A DNA stretch of 64,000 bases from Ruminococcus sp. (GTDB lineage: Bacteria; Bacillota; Clostridia; Oscillospirales; Acutalibacteraceae). The position numbers and the translations under genes are program-made. Below are positions 24,908 through 33,246 of this stretch, piece after piece (within the stretch, counting starts at the first letter, position 1; every line of letters begins with the position of its first letter). Below the pieces are notes generated by a model. The model saw nothing but the letters and a program-made list of their open reading frames with translations. It was not told the DNA's origin and did no database searches. The DNA lies in the NCBI GenBank assembly GCA_017403985.1, contig JAFRDE010000001.1, positions 62,001-126,000 of the forward strand, written 5' to 3'.

Positions 24908-25924
24908 CTACAGGAAGTTGGTCAAAATATTCGGCAGATAAACGATGATGATATACGCCGCCAAGAGTGAGATCGCCAGCGCGATATTGACGCCGCCTTT
25001 TGTCTGCAGGACGGTCTCGGGGTTCTCGCCGTCGGAATTCTCCTTGATCTTCACGATCTGCTTCTTACAGTGTTTGAAGTACATGCGGTTGAAACAGATA
25101 CCGATCACGATCATCATTACGACGCGCGCGATCTCGATCAGCGTCGGCAGGTACAGTACCAATATCTCTGCAAAAGAGCACTGCTGCATGAATTGGATGA
25201 AATTGCTCACCATGTCCTGCGTGCTCATGGAGTTGGCGTACACTTCCATGAAGTTGGTAAAGAGCGAGCTGTAGGCGATCGTGATATACGACTCGACGAT
25301 CAGCATCAGAAGCTGCAGGCCGGCGAACAGCGCGCCGAGCTTATACATCTTGCGGTACAGCATGTAGCCGCCCGTAAAGATCGCCGCGGAGAAGTTGAAC
25401 TTACTCTTATTAAAGTTTCTGATATTGTTGAATACGCGAATGAAGTAGGGGGTATTCTGCTTGACATACTTCGCCGCTTCTCCGGCTGTTACGCCGTCGC
25501 CGAAGTCGGTATCGCCGGGTACGCCCGCGAGAGGATCCATGAAAGCCGCCGCACCGAAAGGCATACCGTTCGGCTGACCGTTCTGACCTGTGAAGGGTGC
25601 GGACGCGCCGCCTGCGGGATTCTGCTGCTGATTCGTCTGCGATTTGTTCTCTGTCAGAGCAGCGCCGCAGTTTTTGCAGAAAAAGGAATCCTTGTCATTG
25701 TTCTTGCCGCAGGAGGGACAGATCCTGACATTTTCATCAGCGGCGTCATCATTCTCCGCCTGATAGTCATATCCCTGCGCGTGCATATTCTCATTGAAGC
25801 AATGACCCGTCTGTTCATAACATTCACGGTGATGCGGCGTACCGCACTCGGGACAGACGACGATGTCGTCGTCAGCATGGAAGTACTTCTGACATACGGG
25901 ACATTTTTTACCGATATAATCCAT
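24908..25924 (-). CDS. Zinc-ribbon/RING-like protein with DUF2628 membrane domain
   Basis: A 338-residue protein. The N-terminus has a RING/PHD-like Cys-His cluster (CPVCQKYFHADDD, CPECGTPHHRECY, then GHCF) and a second zinc ribbon (CPSCGKNN...CKNCG, about 85-102). A Gln/Asn/Gly/Pro-rich linker (about 105-150) follows, then a DUF2628-type membrane region with three or four segments. Such proteins are common in Ruminococcaceae and their role is unknown. ATG 25924 is preferred because AGGAG lies 6 bases upstream. Confidence 0.8.
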   Translation of the reverse strand: MDYIGKKCPVCQKYFHADDDIVVCPECGTPHHRECYEQTGHCFNENMHAQGYDYQAENDDAADENVRICPSCGKNNDKDSFFCKNCGAALTENKSQTNQQQNPAGGASAPFTGQNGQPNGMPFGAAAFMDPLAGVPGDTDFGDGVTAGEAAKYVKQNTPYFIRVFNNIRNFNKSKFNFSAAIFTGGYMLYRKMYKLGALFAGLQLLMLIVESYITIAYSSLFTNFMEVYANSMSTQDMVSNFIQFMQQCSFAEILVLYLPTLIEIARVVMMIVIGICFNRMYFKHCKKQIVKIKENSDGENPETVLQTKGGVNIALAISLLAAYIIIVYLPNILTNFL

Positions 25925-26069
25925 ATATTTCTCCTGTTTATCGATCGTCATCGCAAGGCATTATTGCCGCCGCGATCACATCATAATCCATTAGTCATAA
26001 TATTATAACAAATTCTGTCTGATTCTGCAACAAAATTTTTGTGAACAATACAAGTTATGCAAGATTATC

Positions 26070-26098
26070 TTTACATCAATGATAATATGTATTATAAT
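26070..26098 (+). promoter_or_regulatory. Promoter of prfB
   Basis: TTTACA (26070-26075), a 17-base spacer and TATAAT (26093-26098), 56 bases before prfB. Confidence 0.75.
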
Positions 26099-26153
26099 TC
26101 AATTGTTTAAACATGAAACCGATCTACTGTTCACTGATAAATGAGGGACGATT

Positions 26154-27272
26154 ATGCTGCAATTTGAAGAACTGAAACTGAAATTAGAGGCGATGAAGCC
26201 CGAAATAGACGATCTTGCCTCCGCGCTGGGGCTCGGTCAGATGAGAAGCGAGATCCAGCAGCTCGAGAACCGCGCCGCAGAGCCGGGATTCTGGGACGAT
26301 ATGGAAAACTCGCAGAAGATTTTACAGCGCACCTCCAACCTGAAAGCCAAGGTCGAGAAATATGAAAAGCTCGAAGCGCGCTATGAAGACGCTTTGGCGC
26401 TGATCGAGCTCGGCGACGAGGCGGAGGACGAGAGCCTGATCGAAGAGGCGCAGGCGGAGATCGACGCCATCCGCGCGGATATTGACCGCCAGAGGCTTGA
26501 GACACTGCTCACAGGCGAATATGATAAAAACAACGCGATCCTGACCTTCCACGCCGGCTCCGGCGGTACCGAAGCGCAGGATTGGGCGGAGATGCTCTAT
26601 CGCATGTATACGCGCTGGGCCGCCGCTCACGGCTTTAACGTCAAAGAGATCGACTATCTCGACGGCGATGAAGCGGGCTTGAAGAGCGCGGTACTGCTGA
26701 TCGAGGGCGAGAACGCCTACGGTTACCTCAAAAGTGAGGCGGGCGTTCACCGTCTGGTGCGCGTTTCACCCTTTGATTCCGCAGGCAGAAGACATACGAG
26801 CTTTTCTTCGCTGGAGGTCATGCCCGAGATCGATGACGATATCAAAGTGGAGATCCCGCCTGAAGAGATCAAGATGGACGTTTACCGCGCGTCCGGCGCG
26901 GGCGGTCAGAAGGTCAATAAGACTTCTTCCGCTGTCCGTCTGACCCATATCCCGACCGGCATCGTGGTCGCGTCACAGGTAGAGCGAAGCCAGTATCAGA
27001 ACCGCGACGTCGCGATGAAGATGCTGATCTCCAAGCTGATGGAGATCAAAGAGCGCGAGCATCTCGATAAGATCGAGGATATCAAGGGTGTGCAGAAGGA
27101 GATCACCTGGGGCTCCCAGATCCGCTCCTACGTCTTTATGCCGTATACGCTGGTCAAGGACCACCGAACCGGGTTTGAGACCGGCAACGTCAACGCTGTG
27201 ATGGACGGCGACCTCGACGGCTTCATCAACGCTTATCTGAAAGCGCTGTTGCTCGGCGAATTGCAGGCGTAA
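26154..27272 (+). CDS. prfB: Peptide chain release factor 2
   Basis: Recognises UGA and UAA and triggers peptide release. The 372-residue protein has the stop-codon tripeptide SPF at 205-207 and the catalytic GGQ at about 250-252 in SGAGGQKVNKT. The gene is one uninterrupted frame: there is no in-frame UGA or Shine-Dalgarno-CUU-UGA signal near codon 25, so the autoregulatory +1 frameshift found in most bacterial prfB genes is absent. It is a single gene with its own promoter and terminator. Confidence 0.96.
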   Translation: MLQFEELKLKLEAMKPEIDDLASALGLGQMRSEIQQLENRAAEPGFWDDMENSQKILQRTSNLKAKVEKYEKLEARYEDALALIELGDEAEDESLIEEAQAEIDAIRADIDRQRLETLLTGEYDKNNAILTFHAGSGGTEAQDWAEMLYRMYTRWAAAHGFNVKEIDYLDGDEAGLKSAVLLIEGENAYGYLKSEAGVHRLVRVSPFDSAGRRHTSFSSLEVMPEIDDDIKVEIPPEEIKMDVYRASGAGGQKVNKTSSAVRLTHIPTGIVVASQVERSQYQNRDVAMKMLISKLMEIKEREHLDKIEDIKGVQKEITWGSQIRSYVFMPYTLVKDHRTGFETGNVNAVMDGDLDGFINAYLKALLLGELQA

Positions 27273-27289
27273 TATTCCATTATAGAATT

Positions 27290-27328
27290 AACAGCCCTCC
27301 CGATTATCTTTCGGGAAGGCTGTTTTTA
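27290..27328. terminator. Terminator between prfB and the YdcF-like gene
   Basis: AACAGCCCTCCCGA paired with TCGGGAAGGCTGTT (one mismatch), followed by TTTTT. It lies between convergent genes. Confidence 0.9.
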
Positions 27329-28102
27329 CTTGATGATTTCTGCCGGTATCGCGATCCACTCCCGCACAAAGTAAGCGGGGTAAGCAGATAAACCGATCAT
27401 ATTATTCTTGGTGTTGACCGCGCTGACCTTGACAGTTTTATCCGTTTTCGCGGCGATGACGCGGGCTCTGAGCTGATGATAGCTGTCCGTCACGACGGCG
27501 ATGTCCCTCGGCAGATCGTTCTTTTTAATGATCTCCAGAGAATAGCGGATATTCTGCTCGGTATTGGTCGCCTGATCCTCTTGATACAGACGCTCGGGGG
27601 ATATTCCGGCGTCAACGAGGTTTTCATACATACACTGCGCTTCGCTCATGATCTCATCGTCGCCCTTGCCGCCGGTCAGGACCGCTGAGGTCGCGGGATG
27701 CTCTTCCAGATACAAACGCGCGGCGTTGATTCGCTGTCTCAGAAGAGTGCTTGGTCCCCAAGGCTTCACCTGCGCGCCGAGAACGACTGCGGTATCGTCC
27801 TTTTCGGGCTTGACGTTCATCGCGTAGATCATAAAGCCTGACACAACAATCGCGTAAATCAAAAACGCGGACGCGCCGATCTGTATGACCCTTACCAGTA
27901 CGGTCCCCGCCGTACCTGTCAGCAATCTCACCTTGATACCGTCATAGACGCCGGCAAAGCCGAAGCGGAATATCAGCGCCGCGCAAATCAGTACGCCGAT
28001 GATTGAACCGAGGCTCTTGATCCCGAAAAACAGCGGCGAGATAAACCATATGAGAAAGATCGCGGCGATAACGGTTATGATGATCCGCAGGACAATCATC
28101 AC
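27326..28102 (-). CDS. YdcF family (DUF218) membrane protein
   Basis: A 258-residue protein with several N-terminal membrane segments (about 5-95) and a DUF218 domain: DDTAVVLGAQVKPWGPS, then AVLTGGKGDDE near 142 and EDQATNTEQNIRYS with VVTDSYHQLRARV. SanA/YdcF relatives affect envelope integrity, and their biochemical role is unclear. Its start overlaps the stop of the upstream TSCPD gene by 4 bases. Confidence 0.85.
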   Translation of the reverse strand: MMIVLRIIITVIAAIFLIWFISPLFFGIKSLGSIIGVLICAALIFRFGFAGVYDGIKVRLLTGTAGTVLVRVIQIGASAFLIYAIVVSGFMIYAMNVKPEKDDTAVVLGAQVKPWGPSTLLRQRINAARLYLEEHPATSAVLTGGKGDDEIMSEAQCMYENLVDAGISPERLYQEDQATNTEQNIRYSLEIIKKNDLPRDIAVVTDSYHQLRARVIAAKTDKTVKVSAVNTKNNMIGLSAYPAYFVREWIAIPAEIIK

Positions 28103-28347
28103 GAATCCTGTGCGGCTTTCAGCGCTTGAGCCAGTTGATCGGGGCAGGAAGTGCCTCTGCCGGCGCAGTCGATGCCCTCGAGCCTTTCAATGGCTTCATC
28201 AACTTCCATACCCTGAACCAGCTTGCCGATACCCTGCAGATTGCCGTTGCAGCCGCCCAAGAAGCGGCAGCTTTTGATGATATCATCCTCAATTTCCAGT
28301 TCGATTTTGCGCGAACATACGCCGCGGGGGATATAAGTGTATTTCAT
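28099..28347 (-). CDS. TSCPD domain protein (TIGR03905 family)
   Basis: An 82-residue protein: KYTYIPRGVCSRKIELEIED, then FLGGCNGNLQGIGKLVQGM and CAGRGTSCPDQLAQAL, the TSCPD signature first seen at the C-terminus of some ribonucleotide reductases. Three or four conserved Cys could bind metal. The start is MKYTY at 28347 with AAAGGAG 6 bases upstream. It is coupled to the YdcF-like gene. Function unknown. Confidence 0.88.
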   Translation of the reverse strand: MKYTYIPRGVCSRKIELEIEDDIIKSCRFLGGCNGNLQGIGKLVQGMEVDEAIERLEGIDCAGRGTSCPDQLAQALKAAQDS

Positions 28348-28457
28348 GTCATGCTCCTTTTTCAGTACATTCAGAATATTATAATAATTATCGTAGATCT
28401 TGACAAAATGCCGGCACTGCGGCATTGACTGTGCGGCATTGACTGTCCGAATATGAG

Positions 28458-28484
28458 AAAAGGCTCGCCTCAGCAAGCCTTTTT
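28458..28484 (-). terminator. Terminator of tRNA-Gly(CCC)
   Basis: Minus strand AAAGGCTTGCTGAGGCGAGCCTTTTC just after the tRNA: AAAGGCT(T/C)GC arms with a short loop. Confidence 0.75.
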
Positions 28485-28558
28485 GGAGCGGATAACGGGA
28501 CTCGAACCCGCAACATCAACCTTGGGAAGGTTGCGCTCTACCATTGAACTACATCCGC
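28484..28558 (-). tRNA. tRNA-Gly (anticodon CCC)
   Basis: Acceptor GCGGATG/TATCCGC, anticodon stem CAACC/GGTTG around TTCCCAA, giving anticodon CCC. T-loop TTCGAGT, CCA encoded. Confidence 0.95.
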
Positions 28559-28571
28559 GTTTCTGTAGCAC

Positions 28572-28600
28572 AGTATAATACGAATCCGCGGTGAAGTCAA
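28572..28600 (-). promoter_or_regulatory. Promoter of tRNA-Gly(CCC)
   Basis: Minus strand: TTGACT (28600-28595), a 17-base spacer and TATACT (28577-28572). Confidence 0.85.
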
Positions 28601-28698
28601 GCGAGGCGACAAAATATTGTTTATATTTCTCATACAAACTGAAAATCATCAAAAAATGTGTTATACTGAGTGTCCACACATATCGAAAGGTGTATCCT

Positions 28699-29718
28699 AT
28701 GTCATATCAAATCACTCTCGGACAATGGAAGAGCGTATTCGCCGTACCGTCATCCGTTGTCGATCAACATATCAAGATCGCGTCGGAAGCGCAGCTGAAG
28801 ACGCTTCTGTATCTGCTCCGGCACTCGGATGAAGAATTAACGGACGAGCAGCTCGCGTCCGCGCTGCGTCTGTCTGCGGATGAAGTGCGAAATGCCGTTG
28901 ATTTCTGGATCGAGCGCGGTTTACTGTCGAAGAGCGATCATATCCTGACTCCCTCTGCTTTCGTAAACGAACAGCCTGCCGCTGTTACGTCAAAGCCGCA
29001 GATCGAAGAAGAAAAGCCAAAAAAGCAGCATACCATGTCCCGCGCGCAGCGTCCCGATCCGATGTTTGTATCGAAGCTCCTGCAGCAGGATACCGATCTT
29101 GCCGGATTGATGGAGGAAGCGCAGACCGTGCTGCAAAAGCCGCTGTCCTCCGGAGATACGGGTACATTAGTCATGCTGTATGATTCTTTCGGTCTGCCGT
29201 GCGCCGTGATCGCTCTCCTGCTGAATTATCTCGCCTCCATCGGATGCGCTAATATGCGCGACGTCGAGCGCTACGGCATCCGCTGGGCTGACAACGGAAT
29301 CAAAACCGTAGAAGACGCCGAACGCGAAATCGAAAGACTGACGACGTCACGCGAGGCGTGGGGGAGTGTCTCCAAGCTGCTGGGTATCCGCAACGTCGGC
29401 AATCCGACCAAAGCACAGCTGGAAAACGCTCATCGCTGGGTCGTTACATGGAATTTCAGCGATGAAATGATCGTTGAGGCGTATGAGAGATGCGTCAACA
29501 TCAAAGGCGAATACAATATCAGCTATATCAACGCGATATTGAAGCGCTGGCATGAAAAGGGCATCAAATCGATGGACGCGCTCCGTGAAGCGGAAGCCGC
29601 TTCCAAGAATAAACAAAAGTCAAACACAAAGAAAAACGCAAAAGGCTCCGTATTCTCTGTTGAAGGAGCTTCATTCGACGTCAATAAATACAAGAATACT
29701 TCGTTATTTGACGACTGA
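28699..29718 (+). CDS. DnaD domain replication initiation protein
   Basis: A 339-residue protein with a winged-helix-like N-terminal region (about 30-90; SDEELTDEQLASALRLSADEVRNAVDFWIERGLL), a charged linker, then two DnaD/DnaB_2-type C-terminal domains (about 125-195 and 215-290), including FNWNFSDEM-like and YNISYINAILKRWHEKGI, the family's DNA-binding signature. In Firmicutes DnaD remodels DNA and helps load the replicative helicase. The gene directly precedes the helicase loader gene, so the two form a primosome pair. ATG 28699 follows AAAGG by 8 bases. Confidence 0.9.
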   Translation: MSYQITLGQWKSVFAVPSSVVDQHIKIASEAQLKTLLYLLRHSDEELTDEQLASALRLSADEVRNAVDFWIERGLLSKSDHILTPSAFVNEQPAAVTSKPQIEEEKPKKQHTMSRAQRPDPMFVSKLLQQDTDLAGLMEEAQTVLQKPLSSGDTGTLVMLYDSFGLPCAVIALLLNYLASIGCANMRDVERYGIRWADNGIKTVEDAEREIERLTTSREAWGSVSKLLGIRNVGNPTKAQLENAHRWVVTWNFSDEMIVEAYERCVNIKGEYNISYINAILKRWHEKGIKSMDALREAEAASKNKQKSNTKKNAKGSVFSVEGASFDVNKYKNTSLFDD

Positions 29719-29778
29719 TATACAATGAATCGAGCGATATCATTTTGATGATCGATCAATATATGAGGGTTATTAACT

Positions 29779-30768
29779 ATGGCTTACTCAAAAGAGATAT
29801 TTCAGGAAGCAACCAACAGATTAGCACAGCGCCGCCAGAACGCGCTCAGAACGGCAGAGTACAGCCGCGAGCAGCTCTTTCGTGAGATCCCCAGACTGAG
29901 AGAGATCGACTATGAACTGCAGTCGATCGGCGCGTCTATCGCGAAAGCTGTCGTCAAAGCGCCTGAAGGCGGCAGAGAGAGCATCCGCGAACTGAGCGAG
30001 CGCAGTATCAAACTGCAGGAGGAACAGAACAGGATCCTTGAGGAGCATCATATCGGCAAAGAGATTCTCGAGCCGCGCTTCACCTGTAATAAATGCAGGG
30101 ACACCGGATATGTAGAGCATGACAACCGTACCGATATCTGTGACTGTCTTCAAAAGCTGATGTCCGATATCGCCGGGGAAATGCTCTGTGATAATCTGAC
30201 GCTGGATGAATATACCTTTGAAAACTTCAACCTCGATTATTACAGCAAAACACCTGACGCCGACGGAAAGATCCCCTATAACCGGATGTCGAAGATCTGT
30301 CACTACTGCGAGGATTACGCGGATAATTTCACAACGCACAGCAAAAGCCTGCTGTTGATCGGCGCAACCGGGCTGGGAAAAACCCACCTGAGTCTGTCTA
30401 TCGCGAATGTTGTGATCAGAAAAGGGAACTCCGTTATTTATACGACCGCTCCGGATATCCTCTTCAAACTCGAAAAAGAGCATTTCAGCTACAAATACGC
30501 CGAGCAGGAGGATACTTACAATTCACTGCTTAAATGCGATCTCCTGATCTTAGACGATTTAGGTACGGAATTCTCTACCGAATTCACCCGCACCTGTATC
30601 TATAATCTCTTTAACGCGAGACTTCTCGCGGGCAAACCTGTCATCATCAGCACCAATATGACGCTCGACGAGATGATCAACGCTTATTCTCAGCGATTTT
30701 TTTCCCGCGTCATCGGTTCTTGTGACCGTCTCGATTTTATCGGTCAGGATATCAGACAGATCAAGTGA
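29779..30768 (+). CDS. DnaI/DnaC-like helicase loader ATPase
   Basis: A 329-residue AAA+ protein. The N-terminal half is helical and includes a zinc ribbon CNKCRDTGY...CDC (about 107-124), as in DnaI. The ATPase half has Walker A GATGLGKTHLS near 194-204, Walker B LLILDDLGTE near 254-263, and a sensor/arginine region RFFSRVIGSCDRL at the end. It loads the replicative helicase DnaB onto DNA together with the DnaD protein encoded upstream. Confidence 0.92.
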   Translation: MAYSKEIFQEATNRLAQRRQNALRTAEYSREQLFREIPRLREIDYELQSIGASIAKAVVKAPEGGRESIRELSERSIKLQEEQNRILEEHHIGKEILEPRFTCNKCRDTGYVEHDNRTDICDCLQKLMSDIAGEMLCDNLTLDEYTFENFNLDYYSKTPDADGKIPYNRMSKICHYCEDYADNFTTHSKSLLLIGATGLGKTHLSLSIANVVIRKGNSVIYTTAPDILFKLEKEHFSYKYAEQEDTYNSLLKCDLLILDDLGTEFSTEFTRTCIYNLFNARLLAGKPVIISTNMTLDEMINAYSQRFFSRVIGSCDRLDFIGQDIRQIK

Positions 30769-30799
30769 TCTGCGTTTTCAAAAAATCTCATAAAAGCAC

Positions 30800-30827
30800 T
30801 TGACAGATTCCGTTTTTTGATTATAAT
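30800..30827 (+). promoter_or_regulatory. Promoter of tRNA-Gln/tRNA-Pro
   Basis: TTGACA (30800-30805), a 16-base spacer and TATAAT (30822-30827), 13 bases before tRNA-Gln. Confidence 0.9.
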
Positions 30828-30840
30828 AGTAAAAGTGCAG

Positions 30841-30914
30841 TGCGGAATTGTGTAAGGGTAGCACAGCAGACTCTGACTCTGTATGTCTGGGTTCGAATCC
30901 TAGTTCCGCAGCCA
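30841..30914 (+). tRNA. tRNA-Gln (anticodon CTG)
   Basis: Acceptor TGCGGAA/TTCCGCA, anticodon stem GCAGA/TCTGT around CTCTGAC, anticodon CTG. T-loop TTCGAAT, CCA encoded. The first pair is T-A, typical of glutamine tRNAs. Confidence 0.94.
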
Positions 30915-30916
30915 TT

Positions 30917-30944
30917 GGCCCCGATTCACTTCGGGGCTGTTTTA
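30917..30944 (+). terminator. Terminator-like hairpin between tRNA-Gln and tRNA-Pro
   Basis: GCCCCGA/TCGGGGC stem followed by TGTTTT, only a few bases before tRNA-Pro; possibly a partial terminator. Confidence 0.65.
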
Positions 30945-30945
30945 T

Positions 30946-31021
<76 letters not shown>

Positions 31022-31022
<1 letters not shown>

Positions 31023-31057
31023 AATAAAAAGGACTGCTTCGGCAGTCCTTTTTATTT
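31022..31057 (+). terminator. Terminator after tRNA-Pro
   Basis: AAATAAAAAGGACTGC/GCAGTCCTTTTTATTT, a 16-bp perfect stem with a TTCG tetraloop and internal T-run. Confidence 0.92.
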
Positions 31058-31097
31058 GGTCGAGATAGGAATGTGACAGGATTTGAAAGGGCGTTAA
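31034..31097. repeat. 64-bp repeat with mirrored tRNA-Pro 3' sequence, copy 1
   Basis: Begins in the terminator and continues GGTCGAG, 8 unrelated bases, GTGACAGGATTTGAA, GGGCGTTAA. GGTCGAG and GTGACAGGATTTGAA are the exact inverse of the tRNA-Pro acceptor and T-arm (31000-31021). A copy with two changes is at 31236-31299. Confidence 0.85.
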
Positions 31098-31098
31098 G

Positions 31099-31123
31099 AA
31101 AACAGTCCGGCGGACTGTTTTTA
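31099..31123 (+). terminator. Second hairpin downstream of tRNA-Pro
   Basis: AAAACAGTCC and its inverse GGACTGTTTT around a 3-base loop, followed by T residues. Confidence 0.7.
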
Positions 31124-31200
31124 GCCCGTGGAGATAGGTAAACGATAGTCAGGAGCAGCGTACAAAAGACGAAATGCTGATATTCTCCATATCTCACGTC

Positions 31201-31299
31201 GTCACCTCGACCATGTTTCAATAATAGGTGATAGTCTGCTTCGGCAGTCCTTTTTATTTGGTAGAGATAGGAATGTGACAGGAGTTGAAAGGGCGTTAA
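31201..31299. repeat. Partial duplicate of the tRNA-Pro tail and 64-bp repeat
   Basis: GTCACCTCGACCA at 31201-31213 repeats the tRNA-Pro 3' end (31010-31022), and 31236-31299 repeats 31034-31097 with two substitutions. The offsets (191 and 202 bases) suggest a decayed tandem duplication. No tRNA can fold here. Confidence 0.8.
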
Positions 31300-31331
31300 A
31301 TGGATATGACTTTGCTTAGACAGCATTTTTA

Positions 31332-31360
31332 TTGACAGAAAAAGTCATTATTGATATAAT
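31332..31360 (+). promoter_or_regulatory. Promoter of the decayed small membrane protein gene
   Basis: TTGACA (31332-31337), a 17-base spacer and TATAAT (31355-31360): a full consensus promoter about 90 bases before the broken gene. Confidence 0.85.
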
Positions 31361-31451
31361 CACTAACAGCGTCTGAAAAACGACATGCTTCGGATCGGAT
31401 CACAATATTATATCCGGTTCGACGCAATAACAAAAAAAGGGAGAACATATC

Positions 31452-31842
31452 TTGGCTGAGAAATCTAAAAAATCGGTCCGATCAAACGCTATCATATCAA
31501 TCTGATCGGCAGGATCAAAGAGAATAAAGCTGTTTTTATCGTTTTTACCATCCTTCGTATTCTGATCGTAGTCGCCCTGGTCAGAAGCCTGATGATCGGC
31601 AACTATGAAGCAACGGCGACCTGTGTGCTGTCGTCTTCTGCATCTTCGGCTTTATCTATGAGAAAGTCGGTGAAAAGAGCAAGGTCGCGGCTTCCGTCGT
31701 CAAAGGAATGAAAGTTCAACCGGTCGACGAAATGAAGGACTATTCCGAAGACGTCAAGAAGATGGCTGAAGAGAAAGCTGAAAAAAAAGCGGGAAAGAAA
31801 GCCGCTAAGAACGAAAAGAAAGCTGCAGAGAAACAGAAATAA
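31452..31842 (+). pseudogene. Frameshifted gene for a small Lys-rich membrane protein
   Basis: It opens at TTG after GGGAGA. Three consecutive frames then read as one protein. Residues AEKSKK precede the first shift at the A6 run (31464-31469). A second frame reads IKRYHINLIGRIKENKAVF and a hydrophobic segment, to about 31630. A third reads VFCIFGFIYEKVGEKSKV and a tail of repeated Lys, Ala and Glu to TAA. The span of 391 bases is two short of 393, so two single-base losses explain it. The reconstructed protein is about 130 residues with two membrane segments. It has an intact promoter and terminator, so inactivation is recent or the calls are sequence errors. Confidence 0.75.
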
Positions 31843-31861
31843 TCAACTGAATTTGATTGAT

Positions 31862-31898
31862 AAAAGTCTGTCGAAAGATGTCTTACGGCAGACTTTTT
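31862..31898 (+). terminator. Terminator after the broken gene
   Basis: AAAGTCTGTCG/CGGCAGACTTT arms (one wobble) followed by TTATTATTT. Confidence 0.85.
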
Positions 31899-31915
31899 AT
31901 TATTTGCTATTCTTC

Positions 31916-31944
31916 TTGAAGATTTCCGAAGTATCGGATATAAT
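31916..31944 (+). promoter_or_regulatory. Promoter of the flavoprotein gene
   Basis: TTGAAG (31916-31921), a 17-base spacer and TATAAT (31939-31944), 31 bases before the ATG at 31975. Confidence 0.8.
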
Positions 31945-31974
31945 AGAACCAACAAATTATAACGGAGAATCATT

Positions 31975-33087
31975 ATGGATCAACATTTTGATACAGTCAT
32001 CATCGGAGCAGGTCCCGCGGGAATGGGATGCGGAATCACTTTACAAAAGGATCATCATAACGTCTGTGTGATCGACAAAGCGGTCTTTCCGCGAAACAAA
32101 ACCTGCGCGGGACTTGTGACAGGTAAAACCTACAGACTGATCAAGGAACTGTTTGACGGGGAGGAGTTCGACAGTTTGTTTTGCTGTACTGCCGACACGG
32201 TCAAGCTGTACCGCAAAACGGAGCTGTTAGCATCCGCGCCGATCAAAAACAGCGCAAGACTTGTCAACCGGATCGAATTTGATAACGCGCTTGTCGAACG
32301 GTATAAGGCTTTGGGCGGAATCATACTGGAAGGCGAGCGCAATATCGTCATTGATTATGAGAATCATTGCGTGATCCTGTCCAACGGCGATCACATCGGC
32401 TTTCAGAATATCATTTTTGCCGACGGCGCTCTCAGCCTTTCACATCATCTGCTGAAATTTGATAAAATGGAAATGGCGTTCGGTATAGAAGCATATGTAC
32501 CGTCGGAGCAGTTTAATACCGACAGCGTCGACTTGTATTTTGACTGTATCGACGACGGCTATCTGTGGGTGTTTCCGCACGGGGAAACCGTCTGTATCGG
32601 CGTTGCCAATATGTATAACAAAGAAATTGATTATAAAAAAATACTTACCGATTTTCTTGAAGACATCGGCGTCGATCCTAATAAACAGCATTACACCGGA
32701 GCCTTTCTGCCATACGGTTATGTGATCCCGCAGGAAAAGCTGCCGAAGAATGTGATCCTTGTCGGCGACGCCGGCGGCTTTACCGACCCGATATCCGGCG
32801 AAGGCTTGTTTATGGCGCTGAAAACCGGTATGCTGGCGGCAGAAGCTCTCGCGGATACCGATCCGAAAGCTGCCTATTTGAACAGCGTCAAACCGATCGC
32901 TTCGATCGTTAAGGAAGGGAAGAAGGTGCAGAAAATCTTCTTTTCCTCAGCGGTGCAGAAAGTGTTTTTAAAGAAGGTGATCGGCAAGAACGGACTCGTC
33001 GGTTTCTTCTATGATAATATGGTTGATGAATACAACTATGATTACAAAAACATCAGAAAGATGTACGGCGATTATAAGCAAAAGTAA
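31975..33087 (+). CDS. Geranylgeranyl-reductase family FAD-dependent oxidoreductase
   Basis: A 370-residue flavoprotein. FAD binding is shown by IIGAGPAGMGCGITL near 9-23, and the second FAD motif VGDAGGFTDPISGEGLFMAL near 262-281 is the signature shared by geranylgeranyl reductases and related hydroxylases. KTCAGLVTG near 43-51 matches the Cys-containing loop of that family. Archaeal relatives saturate isoprenoid lipid chains; the bacterial substrates are mostly unknown, perhaps polyprenyl carriers or quinones. It is a single gene with its own promoter and terminator. Confidence 0.88.
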   Translation: MDQHFDTVIIGAGPAGMGCGITLQKDHHNVCVIDKAVFPRNKTCAGLVTGKTYRLIKELFDGEEFDSLFCCTADTVKLYRKTELLASAPIKNSARLVNRIEFDNALVERYKALGGIILEGERNIVIDYENHCVILSNGDHIGFQNIIFADGALSLSHHLLKFDKMEMAFGIEAYVPSEQFNTDSVDLYFDCIDDGYLWVFPHGETVCIGVANMYNKEIDYKKILTDFLEDIGVDPNKQHYTGAFLPYGYVIPQEKLPKNVILVGDAGGFTDPISGEGLFMALKTGMLAAEALADTDPKAAYLNSVKPIASIVKEGKKVQKIFFSSAVQKVFLKKVIGKNGLVGFFYDNMVDEYNYDYKNIRKMYGDYKQK

Positions 33088-33099
33088 TATGAAGAAAAC

Positions 33100-33124
33100 A
33101 AAGGGGCTTTCATAGCCCCTTTTG
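33100..33124 (+). terminator. Terminator after the flavoprotein gene
   Basis: AAAGGGGCT/AGCCCCTTTT stem with a 5-base loop and TTTT. Confidence 0.9.
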
Positions 33125-33246
33125 ATATATTCGAAATACGCATTGCCTTTGTATTACAATATTGAAATACTATGTTTTCGATAGAGAATTATAGAAATCC
33201 GCCTTTATGCTACAATGTTAGTCGAATTTGATTTTTGAGGGATAAC

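Noticed and set aside
31201-31213. Second tRNA-Pro gene
   Set aside because: Only the last 13 bases of the tRNA are present; no D-arm or anticodon arm upstream.
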